Below, in pieces: positions 27,102-35,896 of a stretch of 64,000 bases of DNA. The translations under genes were made by a program, and so were the position numbers. The notes beneath the pieces are model-generated. The model saw nothing but the letters and a program-made list of their open reading frames with translations. It ran no database searches and had not been told where the DNA came from. The stretch lies in the NCBI GenBank assembly GCA_947496555.1, contig CANMDH010000004.1:1-64000 (forward strand), written 5' to 3'. Position 1 is the first letter of the stretch, and every line of letters starts with the position of its first letter. This stretch comes from an uncultured Aquimarina sp. Its GTDB lineage: Bacteria > Bacteroidota > Bacteroidia > Flavobacteriales > Flavobacteriaceae.

Positions 27102-28070
27102 TTATTCTTCTATTTTAAATAGGATAGGGAGTGAGTATTTGGTTCTTACAGGTTGATTTTTATAGGTTCCGGGAATGAGTTGAGGTATTTTTTGAATCAT
27201 CCTTTCTGCCTCTTTCTCTAAACTAGGATGAGGGGCTCTGATTTTGATATCTTTAATTATTCCTTCTTTATTGATTTCAAACTGAGTATATATTCTTTGT
27301 GTCCCTTTTAAACCAATATTTATACATGTATTTGTATTATAGTGTTTAGTAACAAATTTTCTTATTTGTTCAGAAAAAGTTTCTCGTGTCCTTTCTTCTT
27401 TAGGAGTTTTATCGAATGCCGGATATGTTTCAAGAAGATGTGCCGGAACGGGATTATTAACATTAATTATATCTGGTTCAACTAAGCCGAATATTATTTC
27501 AATATCTCCTTCGATTTCTTCTTCAACGACAAAGGGGATAATCGTGTCAGATTCCTTTTTAGGAGGTATTATTTCTCCAGTTGTATGAAAAACTTCAGCG
27601 GAGGTTTTGATTTTATTCTTCCCGTCGCAAACAGGTTTTGTTTGCGTACATTTTTTAATGTTCGTGTTTGTTAGTGTTGTTGGGCATTCTTCCGGTTTTA
27701 GATCTTCGGTTATTTCTACACTTTCAATTTTTTGTTTTTTCCCCTCATGACTGGTACAACTAATTAAGGTAGTTCCCATTGCAATTAATAACGCTAATAA
27801 AAACGACCTTCTTAATGAATGTTCAGTTTTGATAACCTCAATAGGAATCGAAAGATGTATGGTATCAAGTTGACTTCTTTTAAAATGCCCACACATTTTG
27901 GTATTTTGATTTGTATGAATAAAATCTTGTACTTGTGATGAGGACATTTTCGTAAAATCAATCACGGTTTTTGCACAAGAATCACAAAATCTGCCTTTTT
28001 CTTTAGGAGTCATCTTATTCCAATCTTCATGACAAGGTTTTGGGATTGATATTTTGTAGAATTTTTCCAT
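27102..28070 (-). CDS. Membrane protein with N-terminal Cys-motif domain and TonB-like C-terminus
   Basis: This 322-residue protein has an unusual order. The N-terminal cytoplasmic segment has CHEDWNKMTPKEKGRFCDSC and KTVIDFT, then a further MCGHF; this Cys/His pattern is seen in several Bacteroidota membrane proteins. One membrane helix follows (about 92-107, ending LISC). A periplasmic Lys/Glu/Pro-rich spacer leads to a TonB C-terminal-like domain (about 240-322: QFEINKEGIIKDIKIRAPHP, TKYSLPILFKIEE). The spacer also contains cysteines (EECPTT, KKCTQTKPVCDG). It may be a TonB paralogue or a signalling protein that reads a metal or redox state. No ExbB or ExbD is adjacent. Confidence 0.65.
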   Translation of the reverse strand: MEKFYKISIPKPCHEDWNKMTPKEKGRFCDSCAKTVIDFTKMSSSQVQDFIHTNQNTKMCGHFKRSQLDTIHLSIPIEVIKTEHSLRRSFLLALLIAMGTTLISCTSHEGKKQKIESVEITEDLKPEECPTTLTNTNIKKCTQTKPVCDGKNKIKTSAEVFHTTGEIIPPKKESDTIIPFVVEEEIEGDIEIIFGLVEPDIINVNNPVPAHLLETYPAFDKTPKEERTRETFSEQIRKFVTKHYNTNTCINIGLKGTQRIYTQFEINKEGIIKDIKIRAPHPSLEKEAERMIQKIPQLIPGTYKNQPVRTKYSLPILFKIEE

Positions 28071-28119
28071 AAATCAAAAGTTAGTTTTTATTGATCATCA
28101 AGTTTCCTGCCAATTTGCT

Positions 28120-28127
28120 TAAGTTTG
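28120..28127 (+). promoter_or_regulatory. Candidate -7 element (TAAGTTTG) for tadA
   Basis: This is an exact TAnnTTTG match 22 bp upstream of the tadA ATG. The closest TTG (28091-28093) is 26 bp upstream, longer than ideal. Confidence 0.4.
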
Positions 28128-28149
28128 TGTATAACCTTATTTTGATTGT

Positions 28150-28599
28150 ATGCTTGACCCACTAGATGATGCTCATTACATGAGAAAAGCCTTGCATGAA
28201 GCAGAGCTGGCGTATGAAAAAGACGAAGTGCCTATTGGAGCCGTAATTGTAGTTGCTGATAGGATTATTGCAAGAGCACATAACTTGACCGAGCTGTTAA
28301 ATGATGTAACAGCTCATGCAGAGATGCAAGCAATTACGGCTGCTTCTAATTTTTTGGGAGGTAAATATCTTAACGAGTGCACGCTGTATGTAACCCTGGA
28401 ACCTTGCCAAATGTGTGCAGGTGCATTATACTGGAGTCAAATAAAAAGAATTGTGTACGGAGCTGTAGATGAGCGAAGAGGATGCACGGCAATGGGCACA
28501 AAACTTCATCCTAAAACCGAAATGATTGGTGGCGTATTAGAAGAGGAGTGCGGTGAGATCATAAAACGCTTTTTTGTAGAAAAACGGAATCTGAATTGA
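28150..28599 (+). CDS. tadA: tRNA-specific adenosine deaminase
   Basis: This 149-residue zinc deaminase converts A34 to inosine in the anticodon of tRNA-Arg(ACG). The zinc site is His56 and Glu58 (HAEMQAI), and Cys86 with Cys89 (PCQMCAG). The blocks VPIGAVIV and ARAHNLTE near the N-terminus, and RRGCTAMG later, are typical of TadA rather than other cytidine-type deaminases. The start at 28150 gives a slightly long N-terminus; ATG at 28180 is an alternative. The gene heads a plus-strand run with the cNMP/CBS/DUF294 gene, 15 bp apart. Confidence 0.95.
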   Translation: MLDPLDDAHYMRKALHEAELAYEKDEVPIGAVIVVADRIIARAHNLTELLNDVTAHAEMQAITAASNFLGGKYLNECTLYVTLEPCQMCAGALYWSQIKRIVYGAVDERRGCTAMGTKLHPKTEMIGGVLEEECGEIIKRFFVEKRNLN

Positions 28600-28614
28600 T
28601 TTATTCTTAAAAAT

Positions 28615-30534
28615 ATGAAGAATACGATAGCAGAACGAATACAAGACTTTTTAAAACAATTTCCACCTTTTGATATTCTAAAAAAAGAAGAGTTATTATC
28701 TGTTTCTGGTCAAATTAGGGTTTTGTATGTCGAAAAAGGAGACTATATTTTTAAGCAAGATACTTCTTGTCATAATGAGTTTTATATTGTAAGAGAAGGA
28801 GCTGTGGGACTCTATCGAGGAGTTGATAATGACGAGAGCTTAGTGGATGTATGTGATGCGGGGGATTTGTTTGGACTTCGAATTATTATTATAAAAAAGA
28901 ATTATCGCATGTCTGCCAAAGCAGATGAGGAATCGATTGTATATGCTATTCCGGCAAAAGTTTTTGAGCCATTTATACAAGAAAATAAGGAGGTAAATAG
29001 GTTTCTTATGGAGACTTTTGCAGCACATGCGCGTAATTATTATACTGAAACTGAAAAAGGACAACGAATAGACAACACCATATCTATCGAAGTTGCAAAA
29101 GATATTTCTGAACTTCGTAGTATTTCATATCGTAAAAAACCTGTTACCTGTTCGTTGGATGATTCCGTTAAGGATGTTGCCAAGAAAATGACGAAAAAAA
29201 AGGTAGGTTATGTAGTTATTGTTGATCAAAATAAATACCCTGTTGGCATCATCACAGATGAGGATATAAGGGCAAAAGTTGCCACCGGTTTATTTTCTTT
29301 AGAATCGGTAGTTACCAAAATTATGGTTTCTCGGGTGTTCACGTATTCCAAAAAACTTACTACGGTCGAAGCACAAATAGCGCTAATTAAGCATGGGATT
29401 AGCCACCTTTGTATTACCAAAGATGGTACACGTAATTCAAAATTAATAGGAATTCTTTCTGAGCACGATCTTCTTGTTTCCTTTGGAAAAAATCCTTCTG
29501 TTTTGATTAAGGAAATCAAAAGGGTCAAAAAGATTCAAAGACTTCGGTATATAAGAAAACAAGTAGAAAAATTACTTAAATCCTATCTGGAACAAGATAT
29601 CCCAACAATACACTTACTTAATATCATATCTGAGATCAATGAGGCACTGGTAGCGCGTATTGTTGAGTTATCTTTAAAAGAAATAAACTCCGAACCTCCG
29701 ATTAGATTTAGCTTTATGGTTTTGGGAAGTCAGGGACGAAGAGAGCAGTTGTTGCTTACAGATCAAGATAACGCGCTTGTTTTTGAAGACGTTCCTGAAG
29801 AGAAATACGAAACCGCACAAAATTATTTTCTAGAGTTAGCAAATAAGATTACCAAAGGGTTGCATACAATTGGATATAAATATTGTCCTGCCGAAATGAT
29901 GGCCAGTAATCCCCGATGGTGCATGTCAGTATCCAAATGGGAGAATCAATTTAAGAGCTGGATGACTACGCCTACGGAAGAAGGAACTTTGTTATCCTCT
30001 ATATTTTTTGATTTTCAATATGTGTATGGAGATTCTTTATTAGTAGAAAAATTAGCAGACGTGGTTTTTGAAGGTGTAAACAAAAGTAATAGGTTTTTAG
30101 GGCTTTTGGGAGTTAGTGCTTTACAGAAACCATCACCTCTTGGGTTTTTTAAACAATTTTTGGTAGAACAAAATGGTGAACATAAGGATACCTTCGACAT
30201 TAAGACAAGAGCAATGATGGTACTGATTGATGCTGCCAGAATTCTAACCCTTTATCATAATCTAAAAGGAGTGAATAGTACGCTTAAGCGGTACGAAAAA
30301 CTTGCCGAATTAGAGCCAAAAAATGCAGCCGTTTTTGATGGCTGTGCAAAGGCATTTAGGGTACTCGTAAAATTCAGAACACGACAGGGATTACTTCAAA
30401 AAGATTCAGGAAGATTTATAAAACTTAATACGCTTAGTAAAAAAGATAAACTCAGGCTTAAGCGATGTTTTAGACCTATTCGGGACATACAAGAGTTATT
30501 AAGAGTTCGGTTTCAACTTAAGTCATTGATGTAA
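28615..30534 (+). CDS. cNMP-binding/CBS/DUF294 nucleotidyltransferase-like regulator
   Basis: This 639-residue soluble protein has four parts. A cyclic-nucleotide-binding-like domain (about 15-140: VEKGDYIFKQD, FYIVREGAVGLYRG) comes first, then a pair of CBS domains (about 170-290). A nucleotidyltransferase-like domain follows, with the motif VLGSQGRREQLLLTDQDNA (about 365-383), then a DUF294 C-terminal helical domain. GSxGR...Q...DxD matches the GlnD/DUF294-type nucleotidyltransferase centre, so transfer activity is possible. It likely senses a nucleotide and modifies or binds a partner. Its stop abuts the ATG of the exonuclease gene, and the same pairing occurs in other Bacteroidota and Proteobacteria. 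Confidence 0.88.
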   Translation: MKNTIAERIQDFLKQFPPFDILKKEELLSVSGQIRVLYVEKGDYIFKQDTSCHNEFYIVREGAVGLYRGVDNDESLVDVCDAGDLFGLRIIIIKKNYRMSAKADEESIVYAIPAKVFEPFIQENKEVNRFLMETFAAHARNYYTETEKGQRIDNTISIEVAKDISELRSISYRKKPVTCSLDDSVKDVAKKMTKKKVGYVVIVDQNKYPVGIITDEDIRAKVATGLFSLESVVTKIMVSRVFTYSKKLTTVEAQIALIKHGISHLCITKDGTRNSKLIGILSEHDLLVSFGKNPSVLIKEIKRVKKIQRLRYIRKQVEKLLKSYLEQDIPTIHLLNIISEINEALVARIVELSLKEINSEPPIRFSFMVLGSQGRREQLLLTDQDNALVFEDVPEEKYETAQNYFLELANKITKGLHTIGYKYCPAEMMASNPRWCMSVSKWENQFKSWMTTPTEEGTLLSSIFFDFQYVYGDSLLVEKLADVVFEGVNKSNRFLGLLGVSALQKPSPLGFFKQFLVEQNGEHKDTFDIKTRAMMVLIDAARILTLYHNLKGVNSTLKRYEKLAELEPKNAAVFDGCAKAFRVLVKFRTRQGLLQKDSGRFIKLNTLSKKDKLRLKRCFRPIRDIQELLRVRFQLKSLM

Positions 30535-31200
30535 ATGCAGCTTTGGTCAAAAAATAATAAGAATTATCCCGATTTTTGGAAGGAGTATCTTTCACTTTTT
30601 GATAAAAGGAAGCAAAAGGTATCACAAAAAGAGATCCGTTTTGTAGCTTTTGATACAGAAACAACGGGTTTTGATTTTGAAGAAGATAGAGTACTTTCTA
30701 TCGGAGCGGTTGCTATCAAAAACAATAGTATTGCTGTAGCCGATCAATTGGAGGTGTATCTTACACAAGAAGTCTTTAACGAAGACACTGTAGAGATTCA
30801 TGGAATTCGAAAAAATGGAGAGTTCACTAAGGTTTCCGAGAAAGAAGCTTTACAATTATTTCTGGAATATATTAGAAATGCTATTTTGATTGCACATCAT
30901 GCGGGTTTTGATGTACAAATGATAAACAAGGCGTTGCAAAGAAATGGGTTGGGAAAACTAAAAAATAAGATCTTGGATACCAGTGTGCTTTTCAAAAATT
31001 CGAAACATTTGGTGTATCGAGACCCAGGACGAAGCTACACGCTGGACGAACTATGTAAAGATCTTAAAATTTCCCAAAGTGATCGGCATACAGCTTCGGG
31101 AGACGCATTTATTACCGCGTTGGCCTTCCTGAAAATAGTTTCAAAACTTAATAGAGATAAAAAGATACAGGAAATAGGAGATCTTTTTATATTGAAATAA
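30535..31200 (+). CDS. DEDDh-type 3'-5' exonuclease (DnaQ/PolC-epsilon-like)
   Basis: This 221-residue protein has the exonuclease motifs ExoI FVAFDTETTG (about 38-47), ExoII LIAHHAGFD (about 119-127) and ExoIII HTASGDAFITAL (about 183-194, His to Asp spacing of 5). These make it a DEDDh enzyme of the DNA polymerase III epsilon family. It could proofread or process DNA or RNA ends. It starts directly after the stop of the DUF294 gene with no intergenic base, so translation is likely coupled. The stand-alone form with this partner suggests a regulated nuclease rather than the replicative subunit. Confidence 0.88.
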   Translation: MQLWSKNNKNYPDFWKEYLSLFDKRKQKVSQKEIRFVAFDTETTGFDFEEDRVLSIGAVAIKNNSIAVADQLEVYLTQEVFNEDTVEIHGIRKNGEFTKVSEKEALQLFLEYIRNAILIAHHAGFDVQMINKALQRNGLGKLKNKILDTSVLFKNSKHLVYRDPGRSYTLDELCKDLKISQSDRHTASGDAFITALAFLKIVSKLNRDKKIQEIGDLFILK

Positions 31201-31261
31201 GCTGTTTGCAACTGTTTTTAGTAGCATACGTCTTTTTAGATAGAAACATTAATATTTCTGG

Positions 31262-32044
31262 ATGCAAAAAATTACTTGGTTTCTTTTTTTGTTCGTTTTA
31301 TCTGTTGGTTATTCTCAGGAATCATCGATACTACAAGGTAAAATAATTGCCGACTCGCTTCAGTTTGATGCCATACATGTGATCAACAAAACCACACAAA
31401 AAGGGACGATAAGTGACAAATTTGGGTATTTCAAGATAAAAGCTGCTCTTGGAGATGTATTGGTTTTTTCTTCCATTCAATATGCAATAAAACGGCATGT
31501 CGTTAGTAATGCCGATCTTGAATTAAATAATCTCAAAATTAAATTAGAACGTTCAGTTAACGAATTAGATGAAGTTGTAGTAACACAATATAGCTTAACA
31601 GGAAAATTAGTAGATGACCTTCAAGAAATACCTACCTATACAGAAAATCTACCTTTTTGGAATGCCGCAGAATTAAAACAAATGGGAGTTTCTGGTTTTG
31701 ATGATGCGCAATCTCCTGTCAAAAATCTAATTCTTGAAAGGAATAATAACCAGTTGCAAGCCAAGATTGATTTAGAGTTGATATTTGATGCTGTTTCAGG
31801 AATATTCAGGAAGAGAGATAACCAAATATATTCTTCGACAAGAAAAAGAGTAGATTATTATGATGAAAAATTTATTGTTGAAATACTAGAAGTGCCGGAA
31901 ACCGAATATTACAACTTCATTGATTTTGTAAACGAGGATTCCAGAAGCGCATTTGTATTCAAGTTGGATGATGACCTTAAAATTCTTGAATATCTAATAG
32001 AGCAAAGAGATATTTTTATCAAAAAATACAACATTAAACAATAA
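31262..32044 (+). CDS. Secreted carboxypeptidase-regulatory-like domain protein
   Basis: This 260-residue protein has a signal peptide ending VGYSQ. It is followed by a CarboxypepD_reg-like beta domain (about 22-105: LQGKIIADSLQFDAIHVIN, GTISDKFGYFKI, ELDEVVVTQY). This domain resembles the N-terminal extension of SusC-type receptors, but no barrel follows. The C-terminal 150 residues have no family that I recognise. It is likely periplasmic or outer-membrane-associated. It ends just before a strong terminator. Confidence 0.75.
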   Translation: MQKITWFLFLFVLSVGYSQESSILQGKIIADSLQFDAIHVINKTTQKGTISDKFGYFKIKAALGDVLVFSSIQYAIKRHVVSNADLELNNLKIKLERSVNELDEVVVTQYSLTGKLVDDLQEIPTYTENLPFWNAAELKQMGVSGFDDAQSPVKNLILERNNNQLQAKIDLELIFDAVSGIFRKRDNQIYSSTRKRVDYYDEKFIVEILEVPETEYYNFIDFVNEDSRSAFVFKLDDDLKILEYLIEQRDIFIKKYNIKQ

Positions 32045-32070
32045 AAAAGCGCTACATGTGTAGCGCTTTT
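32045..32070. terminator. Bidirectional intrinsic terminator
   Basis: Perfect 11-bp arms, AAAAGCGCTAC and GTAGCGCTTTT, surround a 4-base loop. They lie between the convergent genes at 31262 and 32091. Confidence 0.88.
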
Positions 32071-32090
32071 GAAACTGGTACTAATATATC

Positions 32091-32288
32091 TTAAGCGTGA
32101 ATTAGGCGTACATTTGCAGCGATAACTCCCTTGCGGCCTTCTTCTTCTTGATATTCTACTTTGTCACCTTCGTTCAAAGCATCGCCATCGATACCTGTGG
32201 CATGTACAAAGATGTCTTTTCCTGTTTCGTCGTTGGTAATAAACCCGTAACCTTTTGATTCATTAAAAAATTTAACTGTTCCTTCCAT
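32091..32288 (-). CDS. Cold-shock (CspA family) nucleic-acid-binding protein
   Basis: This 65-residue single cold-shock domain carries the RNA-binding motifs KGYGFI (RNP1) and DIFVHA (RNP2). The start is MEGTVKFFNESKGYGFI. It acts as an RNA chaperone in the cytoplasm. The upstream 86-bp region up to the next gene is AT-rich and could form an untranslated leader. No exact -7 box was seen. It is convergent with the gene at 31262, with a shared terminator between them. Confidence 0.95.
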   Translation of the reverse strand: MEGTVKFFNESKGYGFITNDETGKDIFVHATGIDGDALNEGDKVEYQEEEGRKGVIAANVRLIHA

Positions 32289-32374
32289 TGTAATAAAAAT
32301 AAAATAAATATTGAGTTCTAAAGTTAATCTTAAATATTTTACGAAGCGTTATCAAAATGTGAATATTTTGAAAT

Positions 32375-32632
32375 TTACGCATTACGATTTTCTTTTTTTT
32401 TCTCGTATTCCCTCATTTTCTTTAGATTTTCTTCGGTAAGCATATAGTCTTTTACTTTTTTGTTTTTCCATCGATGGTAGATGAAGATAGGCATTAAAAT
32501 AAATGAAGCTGCCAAGATTCCTACACCAACAAATTTATCACCGGTAGGATGATCACCGGTGTTTTTAAAATAATATCCAACACAAACAAGGATAACTATT
32601 ACCATAAAAAGGATACGAATAATATATTTCAT
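32375..32632 (-). CDS. Small membrane protein, unknown function
   Basis: This 85-residue protein has two hydrophobic segments (about 4-22 and 36-54) and a highly charged C-terminal tail (KKMREYEKKKENRN). No family is recognised, though similar small proteins are common in Flavobacteriaceae. It lies between the cold-shock gene (86 bp) and the ClC gene (102 bp) on the same strand. Confidence 0.6.
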   Translation of the reverse strand: MKYIIRILFMVIVILVCVGYYFKNTGDHPTGDKFVGVGILAASFILMPIFIYHRWKNKKVKDYMLTEENLKKMREYEKKKENRNA

Positions 32633-32734
32633 GTGTTTATAATATTGTTTTATAGGTCATATGGAACTCCCCATATAATCATATCGATGCTTATCATGAT
32701 TCTAGCTATGGCTCGTTTCATTTTATTGAATAAA

Positions 32735-34519
32735 TTATCTGGTAAAATTAATCAACTTTCTACGATATGAGGTCAGAAGTTTTGATTTTGAAATAAAACC
32801 AACGTATTTACCATCTCTAACTACCGGAAGATTCCATACACCGGTATCTTGAAATTTTTGCATTACAGTCTTGGCATTGTCTTCTTCATACATGATTAAG
32901 GTTGAGGTCTGAGACATAAGAGTATCTACCTTTACCTTATGATACATAGTAATATCAAACATGATATCCCTGATATCATCCAAAGAAACCATCCCTATCA
33001 AGTTGTTTTGTTCATCGGTAACGGGGAATAGATTTCTATTTGATTTTGCCACAGCTTCACTTAATAGTTGTTTTAGGGTGTAATTTGGTTTTACAGTGAT
33101 AAAATTGGTTTCAATACAATCTTCAAGATTCATTAGTGTTAATACAGTTTGATCTTTATCATGGGTTAAAAGATGTCCTTTTTCTGCAAGTTCGGTAGTA
33201 TAAATATTGTGCTCCATTCTGTTTTTTGAGATAAAGAAAGATATGGAGGTAGTAATCATTAACGGAACGAATAATGCATAACTAGAGGTAATTTCGGCAA
33301 TTAAAAATATCGAAGTAAGCGGGGCATGTAGCACTCCGGCGATAAGTCCAGCCATACCTAATAGTGTGAAATTGGATTCGGATACTTCGAATCCCAAGCC
33401 CAAGTTATTGATAACCTTAGATACTACGTTGCCAAGGGAGCTTCCCATTACCATGGTTGGGATGAATATTCCGCCAGATCCCCCAGCTGCAAAGGTTGCG
33501 GTCATTGCTACAGCCTTAAAGATTGTGATTCCGGTTAATAATGCAATAACGATCCATATATTTTCGGTAATATTATTAAAAGGGGTTTTGCCTATTGCTG
33601 TGAAATGATCACCGTGTAATAAATCATTAATAAAACCAAGCCCTTCACCATAAAGCGGTGGAATAAAATATAGCATAATACCTATAGCAAGCCCTCCAAT
33701 AAGCAATCGATGGATTTTTTTTGAAAAGCGATCAAAGAAACGCAAAATACCAAAATACATTTTGGTAAAATAGATTGAAGCAATAGCAGTGCCAACTCCC
33801 AAAATAATATAAAATGGAGTGTCGTAAATATCAAATCTTTCTATAACATCAAACCTAAAAAGGACTTCATCTCCTAGAAAAAAATAAGAAGTTATTATTG
33901 CCGAAACTGAGGCAAAAAGTAAAGGCAGTAATGAGGCTAGGGTTAAGTCTAAACTAAATACCTCTACTGCAAACACTAATCCGGCCAGGGGAGATTTAAA
34001 AACTGCCGAGATGGCCCCGGCGGCTGCACAGCCAATAAGTAAAAAACGAGTTTTACCACTTACTTTAAACAAAGTGCAAATATCAGAACTTAGGGTAGAT
34101 CCCGATCCTATAGCCGGACCTAAAAGACCTACAGAACCTCCAAAACCTACAGTGATAGGTGCCAAAATTAGCGGTAAATATCCATGGATCGGTTTTATAA
34201 TACCATCTTTTTTGGATAGCGAATGCAAAATAAGAGGTATGGCGGATCGAACATCTTTTTTAATGATAAACTTTGTGAATATATAGACAATTAATAAGCC
34301 TACAACAGGAATTACGAAGTAAAAAGAAGTTTGCCAGGATAAAATATCACTTTCTAGGACTACTTGAATAAGGTGCGTGATGTTTTTTAATAATAACGAT
34401 ATCAGACCTGCTGTAAATCCAACAAGAACACTTAGCAGAAGGATAAAGTTCTTATTAGAAATATTGCGATATCGCCATTTTAAAATTTTGTATAACAATG
34501 ATTTTTTTGAGGCAGCCAT
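32735..34519 (-). CDS. ClC-family chloride channel/transporter with C-terminal CBS domains, gating Glu replaced
   Basis: This 594-residue protein has about 10 to 12 membrane helices followed by a CBS pair (about 465-585). ClC filter motifs are visible: the N-terminal GFGGSVGLLGPAIGSG, the FKSPLAGLVFAVEVF helix and the GGSGGIFIPTMVMG filter loop. The usual GxEGP motif carries the gating/proton glutamate, but here the sequence reads G-L-L-G-P, so Leu occupies that position. By analogy with channel-type ClCs that lack this Glu, it may conduct chloride without proton coupling. The CBS pair may bind adenine nucleotides. It is 22 bp after the TPR lipoprotein gene. Confidence 0.9.
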   Translation of the reverse strand: MAASKKSLLYKILKWRYRNISNKNFILLLSVLVGFTAGLISLLLKNITHLIQVVLESDILSWQTSFYFVIPVVGLLIVYIFTKFIIKKDVRSAIPLILHSLSKKDGIIKPIHGYLPLILAPITVGFGGSVGLLGPAIGSGSTLSSDICTLFKVSGKTRFLLIGCAAAGAISAVFKSPLAGLVFAVEVFSLDLTLASLLPLLFASVSAIITSYFFLGDEVLFRFDVIERFDIYDTPFYIILGVGTAIASIYFTKMYFGILRFFDRFSKKIHRLLIGGLAIGIMLYFIPPLYGEGLGFINDLLHGDHFTAIGKTPFNNITENIWIVIALLTGITIFKAVAMTATFAAGGSGGIFIPTMVMGSSLGNVVSKVINNLGLGFEVSESNFTLLGMAGLIAGVLHAPLTSIFLIAEITSSYALFVPLMITTSISFFISKNRMEHNIYTTELAEKGHLLTHDKDQTVLTLMNLEDCIETNFITVKPNYTLKQLLSEAVAKSNRNLFPVTDEQNNLIGMVSLDDIRDIMFDITMYHKVKVDTLMSQTSTLIMYEEDNAKTVMQKFQDTGVWNLPVVRDGKYVGFISKSKLLTSYRRKLINFTR

Positions 34520-34541
34520 AGATTACTTTAATAGTATAAAG

Positions 34542-35384
34542 TTAACTATTTTCTATAAGCTTTTTGAGTTCCTCTAAATCTTGCAAATAAATTTGATACA
34601 ATACTTCTACATAACCACGCTTATGAAAATAACCAGCGTTAAAATCTTCGATCGCTTTTGTGATATGAATTAACGCATTGGATGCATCTTTTTCTTCAAG
34701 GAAACATTTTGACAAATAGTAATGAGCATCGGCATAATGATTTCCAGAATATTTCAAAACTTTCTCAAAGTCTATTTTGGCGTTCTCAAAATCATTTTTA
34801 TGGTATGCCAGGATACCACGATATAAAAAAGCCGTTACATCCACATAATCTTCACCCGCAGCCTTAATTTGATCGTTGATATATGTATCAAAGTAGGATT
34901 TTGATTTGGTGTAATCTTTTAGGCCAAGATAAGCGAGCCCTCTCATATAATTTACACTTTGCCCTTGTGGAGTATCATCAAAATTTGGGGTTAAGGTATC
35001 AGTAGCGTCAAAATCCTCGATTGCTTTTTTATAGTTCCTATAAAAATACAGATATAAGTAGCCCCTCCATCCTTGCCATTCTTCAGGGTCAAGTTCGACA
35101 GCCTTATCAAATAAAGGTTTCCATTTGGTGGGCATACCTCTCTTGAGATATGGAATAGACAATTCTCTCCAAGCATCGGCATTTTCGGGATCTAAAGCTA
35201 TCGCTTGTTCTACATAGTACATCATTTCCGGAGAACCTTGACTGTTGGGACCGAGAATATCATTACCTCCGTTAATCATTTCATCAGCTTTCTCTATATC
35301 CTCTGGACTAGGATTTTCCTTGCAACTGAAACAAATAAATCCTACTGCTATAATGCTAAGGTAATATTTCAGAAATCTCTCCAT
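34542..35384 (-). CDS. TPR-repeat lipoprotein
   Basis: This 280-residue protein has a lipoprotein signal (FICFSC, then KENPSPED). At least five TPR-like helix pairs are visible (for example YYVEQAIALDPENADAWREL, LFDKAVELDPEEWQGWRG, FDTYINDQ, FEKVLKYSGNHYADAHYYL). It probably scaffolds other proteins at the membrane. It overlaps the preceding lipoprotein gene by 29 bp and is followed 22 bp later by the ClC gene. All three are likely one unit downstream of aspS. Confidence 0.8.
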   Translation of the reverse strand: MERFLKYYLSIIAVGFICFSCKENPSPEDIEKADEMINGGNDILGPNSQGSPEMMYYVEQAIALDPENADAWRELSIPYLKRGMPTKWKPLFDKAVELDPEEWQGWRGYLYLYFYRNYKKAIEDFDATDTLTPNFDDTPQGQSVNYMRGLAYLGLKDYTKSKSYFDTYINDQIKAAGEDYVDVTAFLYRGILAYHKNDFENAKIDFEKVLKYSGNHYADAHYYLSKCFLEEKDASNALIHITKAIEDFNAGYFHKRGYVEVLYQIYLQDLEELKKLIENS

Positions 35385-35886
35385 TTTCTATTTTGTATGA
35401 TACATACATATAATAATCGATAGGATTTTCATTTATACGATACCCATACCAATTGTCCTTTTGTGATGTTAATTGATAGAGTTGATCTACCATATCTTGA
35501 TTGAGTATAACCTCTTCCAGATTCAGGTTCATTTGTATAATTTCAAATCGTCCAGTTTCGCCGCGACAATTCACAATGAATCTAAAATTTAAATATCCGG
35601 AGTCAGAATATCCTTTATTTTGATACTGTGATCGTATTTTTTTGTCAAAAATGCCTTTGTTTGGCTTATAGGCATGTTTTGGCAATCCATGATGCGTACC
35701 TTTTATGTCTTCGTCCCCGCAGATCTCAAAATTTTCATCAGAAACTGTGGTTCCCGGGTCTAGATAACCAATATAATTTTGATATTTTTCTTTAGAAATG
35801 ACATCTTTTTTACAAGAACTCACCAAGACCAATAAAAGGATGGTCAAAGTAGAGATTCTGTAATGTTTTTCTAAAAAAGATTTCAT
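35356..35886 (-). CDS. Lipoprotein of unknown function
   Basis: This 176-residue protein has a lipoprotein signal (LVLVSSC, then KKDV). A mature domain follows with cysteines in FEICGDED and FIVNCRGETG, the latter preceding a beta strand and the segment ILNQDMVDQLYQLTSQ. It does not match a family I can name. The block FRFIVNCRGETGRFEI resembles the core of TonB-C-like folds, but this is only suggestive. It starts 10 bp after aspS and overlaps the TPR lipoprotein gene by 29 bp, suggesting the two lipoproteins act together. Confidence 0.65.
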   Translation of the reverse strand: MKSFLEKHYRISTLTILLLVLVSSCKKDVISKEKYQNYIGYLDPGTTVSDENFEICGDEDIKGTHHGLPKHAYKPNKGIFDKKIRSQYQNKGYSDSGYLNFRFIVNCRGETGRFEIIQMNLNLEEVILNQDMVDQLYQLTSQKDNWYGYRINENPIDYYMYVSYKIENGEISEILP

Positions 35887-35896
35887 TTTTAATGAG

